Of a stretch of DNA of 64,000 bases, positions 9,424 to 21,113 are shown piece after piece (the stretch's first letter is position 1; each line of letters opens with the position of its first letter). Source of the stretch: Isoptericola croceus (GTDB taxonomy: Bacteria > Actinomycetota > Actinomycetes > Actinomycetales > Cellulomonadaceae); the NCBI RefSeq assembly GCF_029382255.1, contig NZ_JARLLG010000009.1, positions 104,856-168,855 on the forward strand, given 5' to 3'. The notes under the pieces are model-generated. The model was not told the DNA's origin and made no database searches. It saw nothing but the letters and a program-made list of their open reading frames with translations. Both the position numbers and the translations under genes were made by a program.

Positions 9424-9429
9424 TACACT
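9424..9429 (+). promoter_or_regulatory. -10 element for leaderless hisD mRNA
   Basis: TACACT ends 6 nt before the hisD GTG at 9436 and no ribosome binding site is present, so transcription probably begins at the start codon. Confidence 0.55.
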
Positions 9430-9435
9430 GGTGGC

Positions 9436-10758
9436 GTGATCCGACGTATCGACCTTCGTGGACAGGTCCTGTCCCGCACCGAGCTGCTCGGGGTGCTGCC
9501 GCGCCCCGAGGTGGGCGTGGAGCAGGCTGTCGAGACAGTGGCTCCCGTCCTGGCCGACGTCCGGTCCCGGGGCGCTGCGGCGCTGCGGGACCTGGCCGAG
9601 CGTTTCGACGGGGTTCGTCCGGAGCATCTGCGGGTGCCTCAGCGCGCGATCGACGAGGCCCTCGCGAACCTCGACCCGGCCGTCCGTGCCGGGCTCGAGG
9701 AGGCGATCGTCCGGGTGCGTGCCGTGCACGCCGACCAGGGGCCGGCCGAGCACACCACGGTCCTGGCGGACGGCGCCGAGGTGCGCCAGCGGTGGATCCC
9801 GGTGCAGCGCGTGGGCCTGTACGCGCCCGGGGGTCTCGCCGTCTACCCGTCGTCGGTGATCATGAACGTCGTCGCCGCCCAGGAGGCGGGCGTGCCCGCC
9901 CTGGCGGTGGCCTCGCCCCCGCAGAAGGACTCGGGTGGCCTGCCGCACGGGACGATCCTGGCCGCCTGCGCGCTGCTGGGGGTCGACGAGGTGTATGCCG
10001 TCGGCGGCGCGCAGGCCGTGGCGATGTTCGCCTACGGTGCGGCCGGGAGCGAGCCGGTCGACGGTGAGCTGCTGTGCGAGCCGGTCGACGTCGTCACGGG
10101 CCCGGGCAACGTCTACGTCGCGGCCGCCAAACGGCTCGTGCGCGGTGTCGTCGGGATCGACGCCGAGGCCGGGCCGACGGAGATCGCCGTCCTGGCCGAC
10201 CACACCGCCGACGCGGGCCACGTGGCGCTCGACCTGATCAGCCAGGCCGAGCACGACCCGATGGCGGCCTCGGTCCTCGTCACACCGGCGGTGGAGCTCG
10301 CCGGCGCGGTGGAGTCCAAGCTCGTGGACCTGGCCGAGGCGACGAAGCACAGCACACGGGTCACGACGGCGCTCGCGGGCCCGCAGTCCGCGGTCGTGCT
10401 CGTCGACGACCTGGACCAGGGGCTCGCGGTGGTGGACGCCTACGGCGCCGAGCACCTGGAGATCCAGACCGAGGACGCCGCGACGCTCGCCGAGCGCGTC
10501 CGGTCGGCGGGGGCGATCTTCGTCGGCCCGTACTCACCCGTGTCCCTGGGCGACTACATGGCGGGCTCCAACCACGTGCTGCCGACGGGCGGCACGGCGC
10601 ACTTCGCGAGCGGACTCGGCGTGCACGCCTTCCTGAAGTCGGTGCAGGTGATCGACTACTCCCGCGAGGCGCTCGCAGAGGTGGCCGACCGCCTGGTCGC
10701 CGTCGCGAACGACGAGGACCTGCCCGCGCACGGTGAGGCGGTGCGCGGGCGCTTCTGA
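9436..10758 (+). CDS. hisD: Histidinol dehydrogenase
   Basis: 440-residue Zn-dependent enzyme that oxidises L-histidinol to L-histidine in two NAD-linked steps, the last step of histidine synthesis. Visible signatures include [70 protein letters not shown] and [20 protein letters not shown]; these blocks line the NAD, Zn and substrate sites. Full length. The GTG start has a leaderless-type -10. In this genome hisD is separated from the rest of the his genes (hisC starts at 27235) by about 16 kb of unrelated DNA. Confidence 0.96.
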   Translation: MIRRIDLRGQVLSRTELLGVLPRPEVGVEQAVETVAPVLADVRSRGAAALRDLAERFDGVRPEHLRVPQRAIDEALANLDPAVRAGLEEAIVRVRAVHADQGPAEHTTVLADGAEVRQRWIPVQRVGLYAPGGLAVYPSSVIMNVVAAQEAGVPALAVASPPQKDSGGLPHGTILAACALLGVDEVYAVGGAQAVAMFAYGAAGSEPVDGELLCEPVDVVTGPGNVYVAAAKRLVRGVVGIDAEAGPTEIAVLADHTADAGHVALDLISQAEHDPMAASVLVTPAVELAGAVESKLVDLAEATKHSTRVTTALAGPQSAVVLVDDLDQGLAVVDAYGAEHLEIQTEDAATLAERVRSAGAIFVGPYSPVSLGDYMAGSNHVLPTGGTAHFASGLGVHAFLKSVQVIDYSREALAEVADRLVAVANDEDLPAHGEAVRGRF

Positions 10759-10771
10759 GGTGCACCGGTCG

Positions 10772-11629
10772 TCACCGGTCGTCGACGGTTCGCTCGACCA
10801 GCCGTGCCACGGCGTCGGCGACCTCGGGCCCGAACATCACCGGGTCGTTGTGGTCCGCTCCGGGCAGCACGAGGTGCTCGGCGAGCCGTGGTGCGGCGTC
10901 GGCCACCGCACGGCTCTGGCCCGGTGGGACGACCGAGTCGGCGTCGCCCTGCACGACGGTGACCGGGACCTGGGTGGTGGCCACGTGCTCGCGCACCTCG
11001 TAGCGGTCGCGCAGCAGCGTGTCGATCGGCAGCACGGGGTAGTGGTGCGCACCGACGTCGGCGATCGAGGTGAAGGGTGAGCGCAGCACGAGTCCCGCCG
11101 CCGGCACCTCGCTGTTGAGCCGGGCTACCACGGCGGTGCCCAGGGACTCGCCGAGGTAGACGGTGCGTTCCGGCGGATAGCCACGGTCCTCCAGCGCCTC
11201 CAGCGCGGCGCGCGCGTCGGCGTGCAAGCCGTCGGCGGACGGGGATCCCGGGTTGCCGCCGTAGCCGCGGTACTCGAGCAGGAGCACCGCGAGCCCGTGG
11301 TCGGCCAGGTCCGCGGCGAGGTCCGCCCGCCCGAGACGGTTGCCCCCGTTGCCGGGGGCGAGCAGCACGGCGGTGTCGCGCTCCGGCGCTCCGGCGGTGG
11401 GCGGGACGAACCAGGCGGTGAGCTCGAGCCCGTCGGCGGTATGCAGCGCGACGTCCTCGCCGCCGTCGACGGCGGGTGCGGCAGGTCCGGGGTCGCTGCG
11501 GTCCGGGAAGTAGATCAACCGGTCCTGTCCCAGCCACGCGGCAACCAGCAGGAGGCCGGCGCCGAGCGTGAGCGCGCTGCCGGCCGCGAGCAGGCGACGC
11601 AGCCACCGTCGGTGCGGGTCGCCCTCCAT
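10772..11629 (-). CDS. Alpha/beta hydrolase, membrane-anchored
   Basis: 285-residue hydrolase. An N-terminal arginine-rich segment and a hydrophobic helix (about residues 13-33) form a signal anchor. The catalytic domain has the nucleophile elbow GESLG with Ser162, the oxyanion-region phrase LLAPGNGGNR, the acid-loop QGDADSVVPP and the likely catalytic His in PGADHND near the C-terminus. It resembles the BEM46/YfhR-like family. ATG at 11629 is chosen because it starts just before the anchor; an upstream in-frame reading to 11854 lacks a sensible N-terminus. Substrate unknown. It is convergent with hisD and divergent from the large glycosidase-like gene. Confidence 0.82.
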   Translation of the reverse strand: MEGDPHRRWLRRLLAAGSALTLGAGLLLVAAWLGQDRLIYFPDRSDPGPAAPAVDGGEDVALHTADGLELTAWFVPPTAGAPERDTAVLLAPGNGGNRLGRADLAADLADHGLAVLLLEYRGYGGNPGSPSADGLHADARAALEALEDRGYPPERTVYLGESLGTAVVARLNSEVPAAGLVLRSPFTSIADVGAHHYPVLPIDTLLRDRYEVREHVATTQVPVTVVQGDADSVVPPGQSRAVADAAPRLAEHLVLPGADHNDPVMFGPEVADAVARLVERTVDDR

Positions 11630-11751
11630 CACCCCATCATCGCTGGCCGTGGATGAAACTCCCACCAGCCCGCCCCCGCGGGTCCCGCGCGGTCGTACGA
11701 TCGACAGACCGACCAGGTGCCGGGAGCCGCGCGGCAGCAGGGGTGACGACG

Positions 11752-14700
11752 ATGGCGCACGACGACTTGGGCACGACGGCCCACCCGGGCCGGCGACCGG
11801 CCTTGTCCCGGCGGCGTCTCGGGATGGTCGCGACCGCCGTCGCACTGGTCGCACTGGTCGTGCTCGTCGTGCGCCCGGCCGGATTCTGGCCAGGGATCCT
11901 CGGGAGCCTGAGCGGCGCGCCGTCGAGTATTCCGTCGACCGAGCCCGTCGGCGAGCCGGGCCCGGTCCCGGTGTGCGGCTTCCCGGTACTGGACGCCATC
12001 ACGCAGGACGGCGTCGACGAGGCGGAGCTCGACGGGGTGCGCACGATCGTCGCCGACGTCGCGACCGTGGGGGACTCCGAGCCGGTGACGTTCCGCATCG
12101 CCGCGGGCAGCGCCTTCGTCCTCGAGCGGGAGGACGCGACGTACACGGTGACGCGGTACGACCTCGCGTCCGGCGACCGGACTGCCACCACGACGATCGA
12201 GCTCGAGGCCGACGACGACACCCAGCTCTTCAGCACCGACTACGTCGAGGTCGACGAGGCCGGCGACATCTTCCTGCTCGACACCTTCGCCGGTCGCCGG
12301 GACCTGCTCAAGGTGTCAGCCGACGGTACGGTCGACTGGCGCACCGCGCTCCCTCAGGGGCCGCAGACGACGGGCAGCGTGGTCGACCTCTACGGCGTGG
12401 TGCGCTGGGAAGGCGCGGCCGGCGCGGAGGTCGTCGGCGTCCAGGACGCGGGGGAGCTCCTGCATCGCGTGACCGGTGACGGGGAGCTTCTCGAACCGCT
12501 CGACCTCACGGGACGCGTCGTCGGGCAGCTCCCGGACGACCGCGTCGTCGTCGCGAGCGACGAGAGCGACGGGCAGGTGCACCGCGCCGGCCTGCGCGCG
12601 GTCGACGCCGCGGGCCGGACGAGCCTGCACCTCGGTGCGTCGTGGCCTGACGATCGGCCGTTCGCCGGTTCCGGCGTCGCGTGGACCGAGCCCTCCGGTG
12701 TCTCGACGGGTCCGGGCGACGAGGGGATCGTCGTGGCCGAGCCCGGCGTCGGATTCACCTGGTTCGGCGAGGACGGCGTCCAGCGCGGGGTGTGGCCCGA
12801 CTCACGCCTCGACCAGAAGCAGCCGTTCGCGCTGTGGGAACGCACGCCGTTGCTGCGGGGCGGCGCTGACCCGCGCGCGCCGTACTACGTCCTCGCACGC
12901 GGCGAGGAGGGCGGCTTCGCGCTCACCGAGATCACTGCCGAGCGCATGGCGTTCCAGCTGACGGCGACCAAGGAGTACAACGCCACGAACGAGCCGGTGC
13001 TCGGTCGGCTGGGCCTCGGTGCCGGCCTCGTCGTCGACCGACCGCACGGCGTCTTTCCTGACGGTGCCGAGCCTGACGTGCGTGCTGTGTTCGACGACAC
13101 GTGGGCGCCCTGGGCGGAGGACTACCGGTTGCGCTACCAGGTGCGTGGCGACCCGCGCGTGCCCGATCCCGTCGTGGGGGAGGAGACGATCGTCGACCTT
13201 CCCCCCGACGGCGGTGAGATCGTGCTCGACCTGCCCGGCACCCGCCCGGGCGTCTACGAGGTGGACGCCGCGCTCGTGCGGGCCGGCACGGGCGCGGCCG
13301 TGTCGGGCACGTGCCTGCGGTACACGGTCGCGGCTCCAGGCAGCCCGCTCGATCCCGCGACACTCGCCGACGGCGCCGACTGGGGTGGTGCCAAGCCGTT
13401 GCGCGGCGTGCAGCTCGCCGAGCAGCTCGGCATCGGCAGCCATCGCATGCAGCTCGACTTCTCGGCGATCGTGCCCGACCCGACCGAGGACCCGGACCCG
13501 GCGGCGCTCGTCTGGGACTCGCTGCCCGTCGTGACGGACCCGTCCGACGACGGCGGTGGGGACGAGGCGGGCGACGCCGACCCGTTCGCCGAGCTCGCCG
13601 CGGCAGCCGAGCTCGCGGCCGAGACCGACGTGCTGCTGATCGTTCAGGTGGGCCAGGGCGGCGAGGCGGAGCATGCGGCGGCCGCCGCCGGGACGTGGGA
13701 GGGCTGGGTACGACTGATCGCGGCGCAGGTGCAGGCCCGCGCCCCGACGTTGCGTCACTGGCAGCCGTGGAACGAGCCGAACGGTACGGGCTACGAGGAC
13801 GCCGCGCGCTACGAGAGGGAGGTCGGCGCCCCGTTCGCGCGCGCGGTGCGGGCTGCCGTGCCCGGTGCCGTCGTCGTCGGCGGCAACACGCTCGGGATCG
13901 TCCCCGACTGGTGGGGCGACCTGGTTGCCGCGGGCGGGTGCGACTCGCTCGACGTGGTGGGCATCCACCCGTACACGGGGTTCAACCGCTCGTGGGAGGA
14001 GGAGGGGTTCTCCCTCGACGGTGCCGAGCTGGACCAGCTTCGTGATGCGATCGGCCCGTGCGGTGACGTGCCCGTGTGGGACACGGAGTCCGGCTGGTGG
14101 TCCGACGGCGTGGCGAACTTCCGCGCGTCGGCCTGGGACGTCGCGCGCAAGCTCCTGTGGTACGCCGTGGAGGACGTCGACGAGTGGACCTACTTCTTCT
14201 CGGAGGGCGGGTTCGGCGAGGCGGGCGTGTCGTGGTCACTGCTCCAGTACGGCGGGTACCTCAAACCAGCCGGCGCGGTCTTCGCCGCCACCGCCCCGTT
14301 CCTCGACGAGTTCGACGGCTTCACGCCGGTCGCGGTGGACGGGCCGGGCATCCATGCCGTGCGTGCGGACACCGCGGACGGCGTCGAGCTGCTCGCACTG
14401 TGGACCGAAGACCTCGCGCTCCCGGTGCGGGTCGGTGCGGGAGGAGGCAGTGCGGTGCGGGTCGACCTCCGGGATGCCTACGGTGCCGAACGCGCGATGG
14501 AGATCCCGGCTGGCGGGGCGGACATCGATCTGAACGGGGCGCCGGTCTTTCTCGTGGCTCCGGCGGGCACAGGGCTCGAGGTCGCCCCGGTCGAGACGTT
14601 CGGTCCGGACGTGCTCGAAGGACGGTCCGCCTCGGCCTCGTCGACGCACGACGACGCGAGTCCGCCGGCCGTGGTCACGTCCGGCACGCTTGCGGTGCGC

Positions 14701-15120
14701 GACCCGTGGCGGTCGGGGCGCCTCGCCGACGGGGCCGTCGACGAGGCCCCGTCCGTCGAGGTGACGACCGGCGGGCCCGTCGAGATCGACCGCGTCGCCG
14801 TCGCCACGGCGGGCATCCGCTGCTGCACGTCCGGGCTGCGCGACTACACGGTCTCGGTGCGGACGCCCGACGGCGGGTGGCGCGACGTCGCCGAGGTGCG
14901 CGACCAGTTCTGGGAGCGCGTGGCACTCGTCCGGTTCGACCCGGTCGAGGTCACCGCGGTCCGCGTCCGGGTCCCGATGACGACCGAGCGCGGTGTACCG
15001 GTCCTCGCGACCAACCAGACGGGCATCGTCGGCGGGCTGCACCCGCACTTCATCCCGTTGGCGACCGAGAGCGACTGGATCGCGGCCGTGAGCGCGATCC
15101 AGGCGTGGGCTCCGCCGTGA
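11752..15120 (+). CDS. Large membrane-anchored glycoside-hydrolase-like protein
   Basis: 1122-residue surface protein. A single N-terminal helix (about residues 25-45) acts as signal anchor. Residues about 65-450 look like a beta-propeller-type sensor region (repeated DGQVHRAG, EDGVQRGVW-like turns). The central domain is a clan GH-A barrel: WQPWNEPNG, with Glu675 as candidate acid/base, then DVVGIHPYTGFN, then VWDTESGWW, with Glu779 as candidate nucleophile; the 104-residue gap is typical. The C-terminus looks like an F5/8-type carbohydrate-binding domain (RSASASSTHDDASPPAV...). ATG at 11752 follows AGGGG. The glycoside substrate and exact GH family cannot be assigned by eye. Confidence 0.68.
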   Translation: MAHDDLGTTAHPGRRPALSRRRLGMVATAVALVALVVLVVRPAGFWPGILGSLSGAPSSIPSTEPVGEPGPVPVCGFPVLDAITQDGVDEAELDGVRTIVADVATVGDSEPVTFRIAAGSAFVLEREDATYTVTRYDLASGDRTATTTIELEADDDTQLFSTDYVEVDEAGDIFLLDTFAGRRDLLKVSADGTVDWRTALPQGPQTTGSVVDLYGVVRWEGAAGAEVVGVQDAGELLHRVTGDGELLEPLDLTGRVVGQLPDDRVVVASDESDGQVHRAGLRAVDAAGRTSLHLGASWPDDRPFAGSGVAWTEPSGVSTGPGDEGIVVAEPGVGFTWFGEDGVQRGVWPDSRLDQKQPFALWERTPLLRGGADPRAPYYVLARGEEGGFALTEITAERMAFQLTATKEYNATNEPVLGRLGLGAGLVVDRPHGVFPDGAEPDVRAVFDDTWAPWAEDYRLRYQVRGDPRVPDPVVGEETIVDLPPDGGEIVLDLPGTRPGVYEVDAALVRAGTGAAVSGTCLRYTVAAPGSPLDPATLADGADWGGAKPLRGVQLAEQLGIGSHRMQLDFSAIVPDPTEDPDPAALVWDSLPVVTDPSDDGGGDEAGDADPFAELAAAAELAAETDVLLIVQVGQGGEAEHAAAAAGTWEGWVRLIAAQVQARAPTLRHWQPWNEPNGTGYEDAARYEREVGAPFARAVRAAVPGAVVVGGNTLGIVPDWWGDLVAAGGCDSLDVVGIHPYTGFNRSWEEEGFSLDGAELDQLRDAIGPCGDVPVWDTESGWWSDGVANFRASAWDVARKLLWYAVEDVDEWTYFFSEGGFGEAGVSWSLLQYGGYLKPAGAVFAATAPFLDEFDGFTPVAVDGPGIHAVRADTADGVELLALWTEDLALPVRVGAGGGSAVRVDLRDAYGAERAMEIPAGGADIDLNGAPVFLVAPAGTGLEVAPVETFGPDVLEGRSASASSTHDDASPPAVVTSGTLAVRDPWRSGRLADGAVDEAPSVEVTTGGPVEIDRVAVATAGIRCCTSGLRDYTVSVRTPDGGWRDVAEVRDQFWERVALVRFDPVEVTAVRVRVPMTTERGVPVLATNQTGIVGGLHPHFIPLATESDWIAAVSAIQAWAPP

Positions 15121-15177
15121 TCTGGGCGAAGGGTCGTTGCGCGCCACTGCGGACACGGCGCGAAGGCGCCGGCCCGG

Positions 15178-17028
<1,851 letters not shown>

Positions 17029-17148
17029 GGCGGTCAGTGTGCCAGGGGCAGGTGACACGGCCTCTACGCGGCGCCGTGGGAGGAAAAAGTGTGCCAAGCG
17101 CGTCATCGACCAACCCGGTACCGCGGCACCACGTGCGAGCATGGGCGC

Positions 17149-20100
17149 ATGCTTGCCCCGCCACCCCGGCTCGACCCGCTCGTCGTGGGCGGGATCGTCG
17201 GGACCACGACCTTCCGGCGGGCGCAGGGATACCAGCGGGCGGGGATGGTCGTCTCGTGGCGCTGGGACGCCGACGAGCTCGTCCTGACCGCCCGGGTCGC
17301 GGGGAGCGGTCCTCGGCCGTACAGCTGTCGGGTCTGGTTCGTCGTCGCGGACAGCCGCTACGCCTTCGAGGCCTCGACGTGCTCCTGCCCGGTGGCCGTG
17401 GACTGCAAGCACGTCGCGGCCACGCTGCTGCACGTCGCCCCGCACGGTGCCGAGGGCCCGGGGCGGCGCACCGCCGCGGGCTCCGGCTGGCGCGGCCGGC
17501 TCGCCGCCGTCACCGGAGCGGCCGGCCCGACGGCGGTACCGGAGGCGGGTGGTGTCCTGCCCGTCGCGCTGCGCTTCCGGCTCGACGGGGCGTTCGGCGA
17601 CGCGGACCCGGAGCTCTCGGTGCGCCCGGTGGTCCCGGCCAGGAACGGCGGCTGGAAGGTTGCCCCGGAAGCGAGCTGGGACGCCCTGACCCGCGGCCTG
17701 TACGCGTTCGCCGGGGTGCGGGCGACACCGGCGCCCGAGGTGCGCCGATGGTTCGCCGACCTCGGGGCCACGCTCGCGGACGGCCTCCGGTCGCGGGACG
17801 CCTGGCGCCCGCTGTCCTCCGGTGGGCGCGGCCTCTGGCCGCTACTGGCGGAGGCCGCCGACCTCCAGATCCCCCTGGTCGGTCACGGCACGCACGACGA
17901 GGTCCACCTGGCCGGCACGGCCGCCGTCCGGCTGGAGATCGGGTCGTCCCACGACGGCGTGCGGCTCGTGCCGACCGTCGCCTTCGACGAGACCGACGCG
18001 GGCGACGGAGCCCAGGTCGGCGTCGTCGGGGACACCGGTCTGTTCGCCGTCGAGACGTCGTCCGGACGGACCGTCCTGCGGCTCGGCCCGGCTGCTCGCC
18101 GGCTCGGCGAGGGTGTGCGCGAGCTCCTCGCGCTCGGGCGGACCGACGTGCCGTCGTCGGACGTGGACGAGCTCTTCACCGAGCACCTGCCCGCCCTGCG
18201 CCGGGCCACACGCGTCGTCTCGGACGGCAGCGTGGAGCTGCCGGAGAACCCGCGGCCGGTCCTCGTGGCCACCACCACCTTCGCCTCGCCGGAGAACGCC
18301 GAGCTGTCCTGGGGCTGGCACTATCCGCGGGGTGACGGGGCGGTGCGGACCGTCCCCCTGGCGGGCGGCGCAGTCGACCCGACGCGCGACCCCCAGGTCG
18401 AGTCGGAGATCCGCGAGAAGGTCACCTCGGTGGTCCGGGGCGTCGCAGGGTTCGAACGGTTCGAGCTCAGCGAGCGTCAGCGGTTCACCGGGCTCGACGC
18501 GCTCGACCTGGCCCACGACGTGCTGCCTGCGCTCGCCGGCACCGACGTCCACCTCCAGGGTGACCAGGTGCCCGACTACCACCACCTCGACGGGCCGGCG
18601 CGGGTCGTGGTGGACGGCGCGCCGTCCGGGGGGTCCGACTGGCTCGACCTGGGCATCTCGGTGACGGTGGGCGGGCGGGAGGTGCCGTTCTCCAAGCTCT
18701 TCACGGCGCTGGCCCAGGGCCGCAAGCGGCTCCTGCTCGTCGACGGGTCCTGGATGATGCTGAACCAGCCCTCCCTGGGGCGGCTGCGGTCGCTCATCGA
18801 GGAGGCGACGGCGATGAGCGACAAGCCCGGGCGGCTGCGGGTGAGCCGCTACGACACCCAGCTGTGGACCGAGCTCGAGGACGTCGCCGACGAGGTGCAG
18901 GTCTCCGAGCGCTGGCGCCGGTCCGTGGTCGACCTGCACCTGCTCGCCGAGGGCGGCCGGACACCCGAGTCCCTCGAGGCTCCCGAGCAGCTGCGGGCCG
19001 AGCTGCGGCCCTACCAGCACCAGGCCTACGAGTGGTTGACGTACCTGTGGCGCCACCGGCTCGGGGGGATCCTCGCGGACGACATGGGCCTGGGCAAGAC
19101 GGTCGAGACGCTCGCCTTCCTCGTCCGGGCCCGCGCCGAGGGCGCGACCGCCGGACGGCCCGCCGCGCCATTCGTCGTCGTGGCACCGGCGTCGGTGGTC
19201 GGCAACTGGGTCGACGAGGCCGCACGGTTCACCCCTGGATTGCGCGTCGTCGCGCTGCCCGCCACCACCAAGAAGCTGGGGCGCAGCCTGGCGGACGTCG
19301 CCGCGGGCGCCGACGTCGTCGTCACCTCGTACGCCGTGTACCGCCTCGAGTTCGAGGCGTTCGACGCGCTCGAGTGGTCGGGCCTGATCCTGGACGAGGC
19401 CCAGTTCGCGAAGAACCCTCGCACCCGGGCCAACCAGACCGCCCGGCGGCTCGACGTACCGTTCAAGCTCGCGATCACCGGGACGCCGCTCGAGAACAAC
19501 CTCACCGAGCTGTGGGCGATGCTCGCCATCGTCGCGCCCGGACTGTACCCGTCGCTGCACCGGTTCCGGGCCGAGACGATCCGGCCCGTCGACGCCGCGG
19601 CGAAGGACGACGACGCCGCGGTCGTCGCGGCGGGGAACCGGGCGCTGGTACGTCTCAAGCGCCGTATCCGTGCGCTCATGCTGCGTCGCACCAAGGCGCA
19701 GGTCGCACCCGAGCTGCCTGCCCGGCAGGAACAGGTGCTGCGGGTGCCGCTCGCACCCGACCACCGCAAGGTGTACGACACCCACTTGCAGCGGGAGCGC
19801 CAGAGGCTGCTCGGCCTGCTCACCGACTTCGAGGCCAACCGCGCGGCCATCTTCCGGTCGTTGACGACGCTGCGCCGGCTCGCCCTCGACGCCTCCCTGG
19901 TGGACGAGGCCTACGCCGGGGTGACCTCCTCCAAGCTCGATACCGTCGTCGACCAGCTCACCGAGATCGCCGCCGAGGGCCATCGTGCCCTGGTGTTCTC
20001 GCAGTTCACGTCGTTCCTGCGACGCGTCGAGCGCAGGTGCGTCGACGCCGGGCTCACGGTGGCCTACCTGGACGGGAGCACCCGGGACCGGGCCGGAGTG

Positions 20101-20436
20101 ATCCGCGGCTTCAAGCAGGGCACCGCACCGGTGTTCCTCATCAGTCTCAAGGCGGGCGGGTTCGGGCTCAATCTCACCGAGGCCGACTACGTCTACCTGC
20201 TCGACCCCTGGTGGAACCCTGCGGCCGAGGCGCAGGCCGTCGACCGCACGCACCGGATCGGCCAGACCCGGCACGTCGTGGTGACCCGCCTGGTCGCCGC
20301 GGACACCATCGAGGAGAAGGTCATGGCGCTCGCCCGGCGCAAGGCCGCGCTGTTCGACGCGGTGCTTGACGACGACGCCGGAACGTTCGCCGGCGCGTTG
20401 GGTCCGGACGACGTCCGCGGCCTGCTGGACGGCTAG
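17149..20436 (+). CDS. SWIM zinc-finger SNF2-family helicase
   Basis: 1095-residue Swi2/Snf2 ATPase. Near the N-terminus a SWIM finger is visible (Cys78, Cys80, Cys86, His88 in [13 protein letters not shown]), then a long SNF2-associated region. The motor begins with [11 protein letters not shown] (Walker A about 647-651) and the DEAQ box is at 749-752 ([11 protein letters not shown]). Motifs V and VI are [19 protein letters not shown] and [15 protein letters not shown]. These bacterial proteins are thought to translocate on dsDNA or remodel protein-DNA complexes; the exact role is unknown. The ATG at 17149 starts just before the conserved N-terminus. Its TAG stop overlaps the convergent ABC gene's stop at CTAG. 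Confidence 0.92.
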   Translation: MLAPPPRLDPLVVGGIVGTTTFRRAQGYQRAGMVVSWRWDADELVLTARVAGSGPRPYSCRVWFVVADSRYAFEASTCSCPVAVDCKHVAATLLHVAPHGAEGPGRRTAAGSGWRGRLAAVTGAAGPTAVPEAGGVLPVALRFRLDGAFGDADPELSVRPVVPARNGGWKVAPEASWDALTRGLYAFAGVRATPAPEVRRWFADLGATLADGLRSRDAWRPLSSGGRGLWPLLAEAADLQIPLVGHGTHDEVHLAGTAAVRLEIGSSHDGVRLVPTVAFDETDAGDGAQVGVVGDTGLFAVETSSGRTVLRLGPAARRLGEGVRELLALGRTDVPSSDVDELFTEHLPALRRATRVVSDGSVELPENPRPVLVATTTFASPENAELSWGWHYPRGDGAVRTVPLAGGAVDPTRDPQVESEIREKVTSVVRGVAGFERFELSERQRFTGLDALDLAHDVLPALAGTDVHLQGDQVPDYHHLDGPARVVVDGAPSGGSDWLDLGISVTVGGREVPFSKLFTALAQGRKRLLLVDGSWMMLNQPSLGRLRSLIEEATAMSDKPGRLRVSRYDTQLWTELEDVADEVQVSERWRRSVVDLHLLAEGGRTPESLEAPEQLRAELRPYQHQAYEWLTYLWRHRLGGILADDMGLGKTVETLAFLVRARAEGATAGRPAAPFVVVAPASVVGNWVDEAARFTPGLRVVALPATTKKLGRSLADVAAGADVVVTSYAVYRLEFEAFDALEWSGLILDEAQFAKNPRTRANQTARRLDVPFKLAITGTPLENNLTELWAMLAIVAPGLYPSLHRFRAETIRPVDAAAKDDDAAVVAAGNRALVRLKRRIRALMLRRTKAQVAPELPARQEQVLRVPLAPDHRKVYDTHLQRERQRLLGLLTDFEANRAAIFRSLTTLRRLALDASLVDEAYAGVTSSKLDTVVDQLTEIAAEGHRALVFSQFTSFLRRVERRCVDAGLTVAYLDGSTRDRAGVIRGFKQGTAPVFLISLKAGGFGLNLTEADYVYLLDPWWNPAAEAQAVDRTHRIGQTRHVVVTRLVAADTIEEKVMALARRKAALFDAVLDDDAGTFAGALGPDDVRGLLDG

Positions 20437-21113
20437 CGTCGGGCCAGGCTCGGCGGAGCCGGTACGGTGAGAGCATTCCGGACCGCGTCGAGGTCAAGGA
20501 TGCGATTGCACGACCTCGACACCGATTCGTCGTGAGTAGCGACCACGACCGTGGCCCCGTCAGAGGCGAGTTCGTGCAGCGTGGCTATCACCATGTCGGC
20601 ATTGACGGTGTCGAGGGCACCGGTCGGTTCGTCCGCCAGGATGACGGCGGGCCGTCGGACGATCAGGCGAGCCAAAGCAACACGTTGCTGCTCACCACCG
20701 GACATCTGGTGGATGGGGTCTCGGCCGCGTCCGCTCAGGCCGACGCGTTCCAGTGCCGAGTCGACGTCGGCTCGCTGGACACGCCGACGCACACCACCAT
20801 CGGCGAGCTGGACGTTGAAGTTGACATCGGCGTTCTCCACGAGGGCGTAGTTCTGAAACAGGTAGCCCAACACGTCGCGTCGGACGAGCCGGGCGGCTCG
20901 ACTACCCAGGTCCGAGACGGATCGCCCCGCCACCATGATCCTCCCGCTGCTCGGGGCCTCCAGCAGGCCGAGGCAGTTGAGCAGTGTCGACTTTCCGGTA
21001 CCGGACGCGCCGGTGAGCGCCAGGACCTCGCCCGACGCTATGTCGAAGGACAGCCGGTCGAAGAGGACTCGGTGACCGTACACCTTGCGCAGTGATCTCA
21101 CGATGACGGACAT
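20433..21113 (-). CDS. ABC transporter ATPase, lactococcin 972 export type
   Basis: 226-residue ATP-binding subunit. Walker A GASGTGKST, Q-loop FQNYAL, signature MSGGEQQR, Walker B VILADEPTGALD and the H-loop ATHD are all intact, so it should be an active ATPase. It resembles MacB/LolD-like ATPases that work with FtsX-type permeases, and specifically the group found beside lactococcin 972 bacteriocins. The ATG overlaps the stop of the membrane-protein gene by one base (TGATG), so both are translated as a pair. Codon use is less GC-extreme than in the flanking helicases. Export versus self-protection cannot be separated from sequence. Confidence 0.88.
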   Translation of the reverse strand: MSVIVRSLRKVYGHRVLFDRLSFDIASGEVLALTGASGTGKSTLLNCLGLLEAPSSGRIMVAGRSVSDLGSRAARLVRRDVLGYLFQNYALVENADVNFNVQLADGGVRRRVQRADVDSALERVGLSGRGRDPIHQMSGGEQQRVALARLIVRRPAVILADEPTGALDTVNADMVIATLHELASDGATVVVATHDESVSRSCNRILDLDAVRNALTVPAPPSLARR

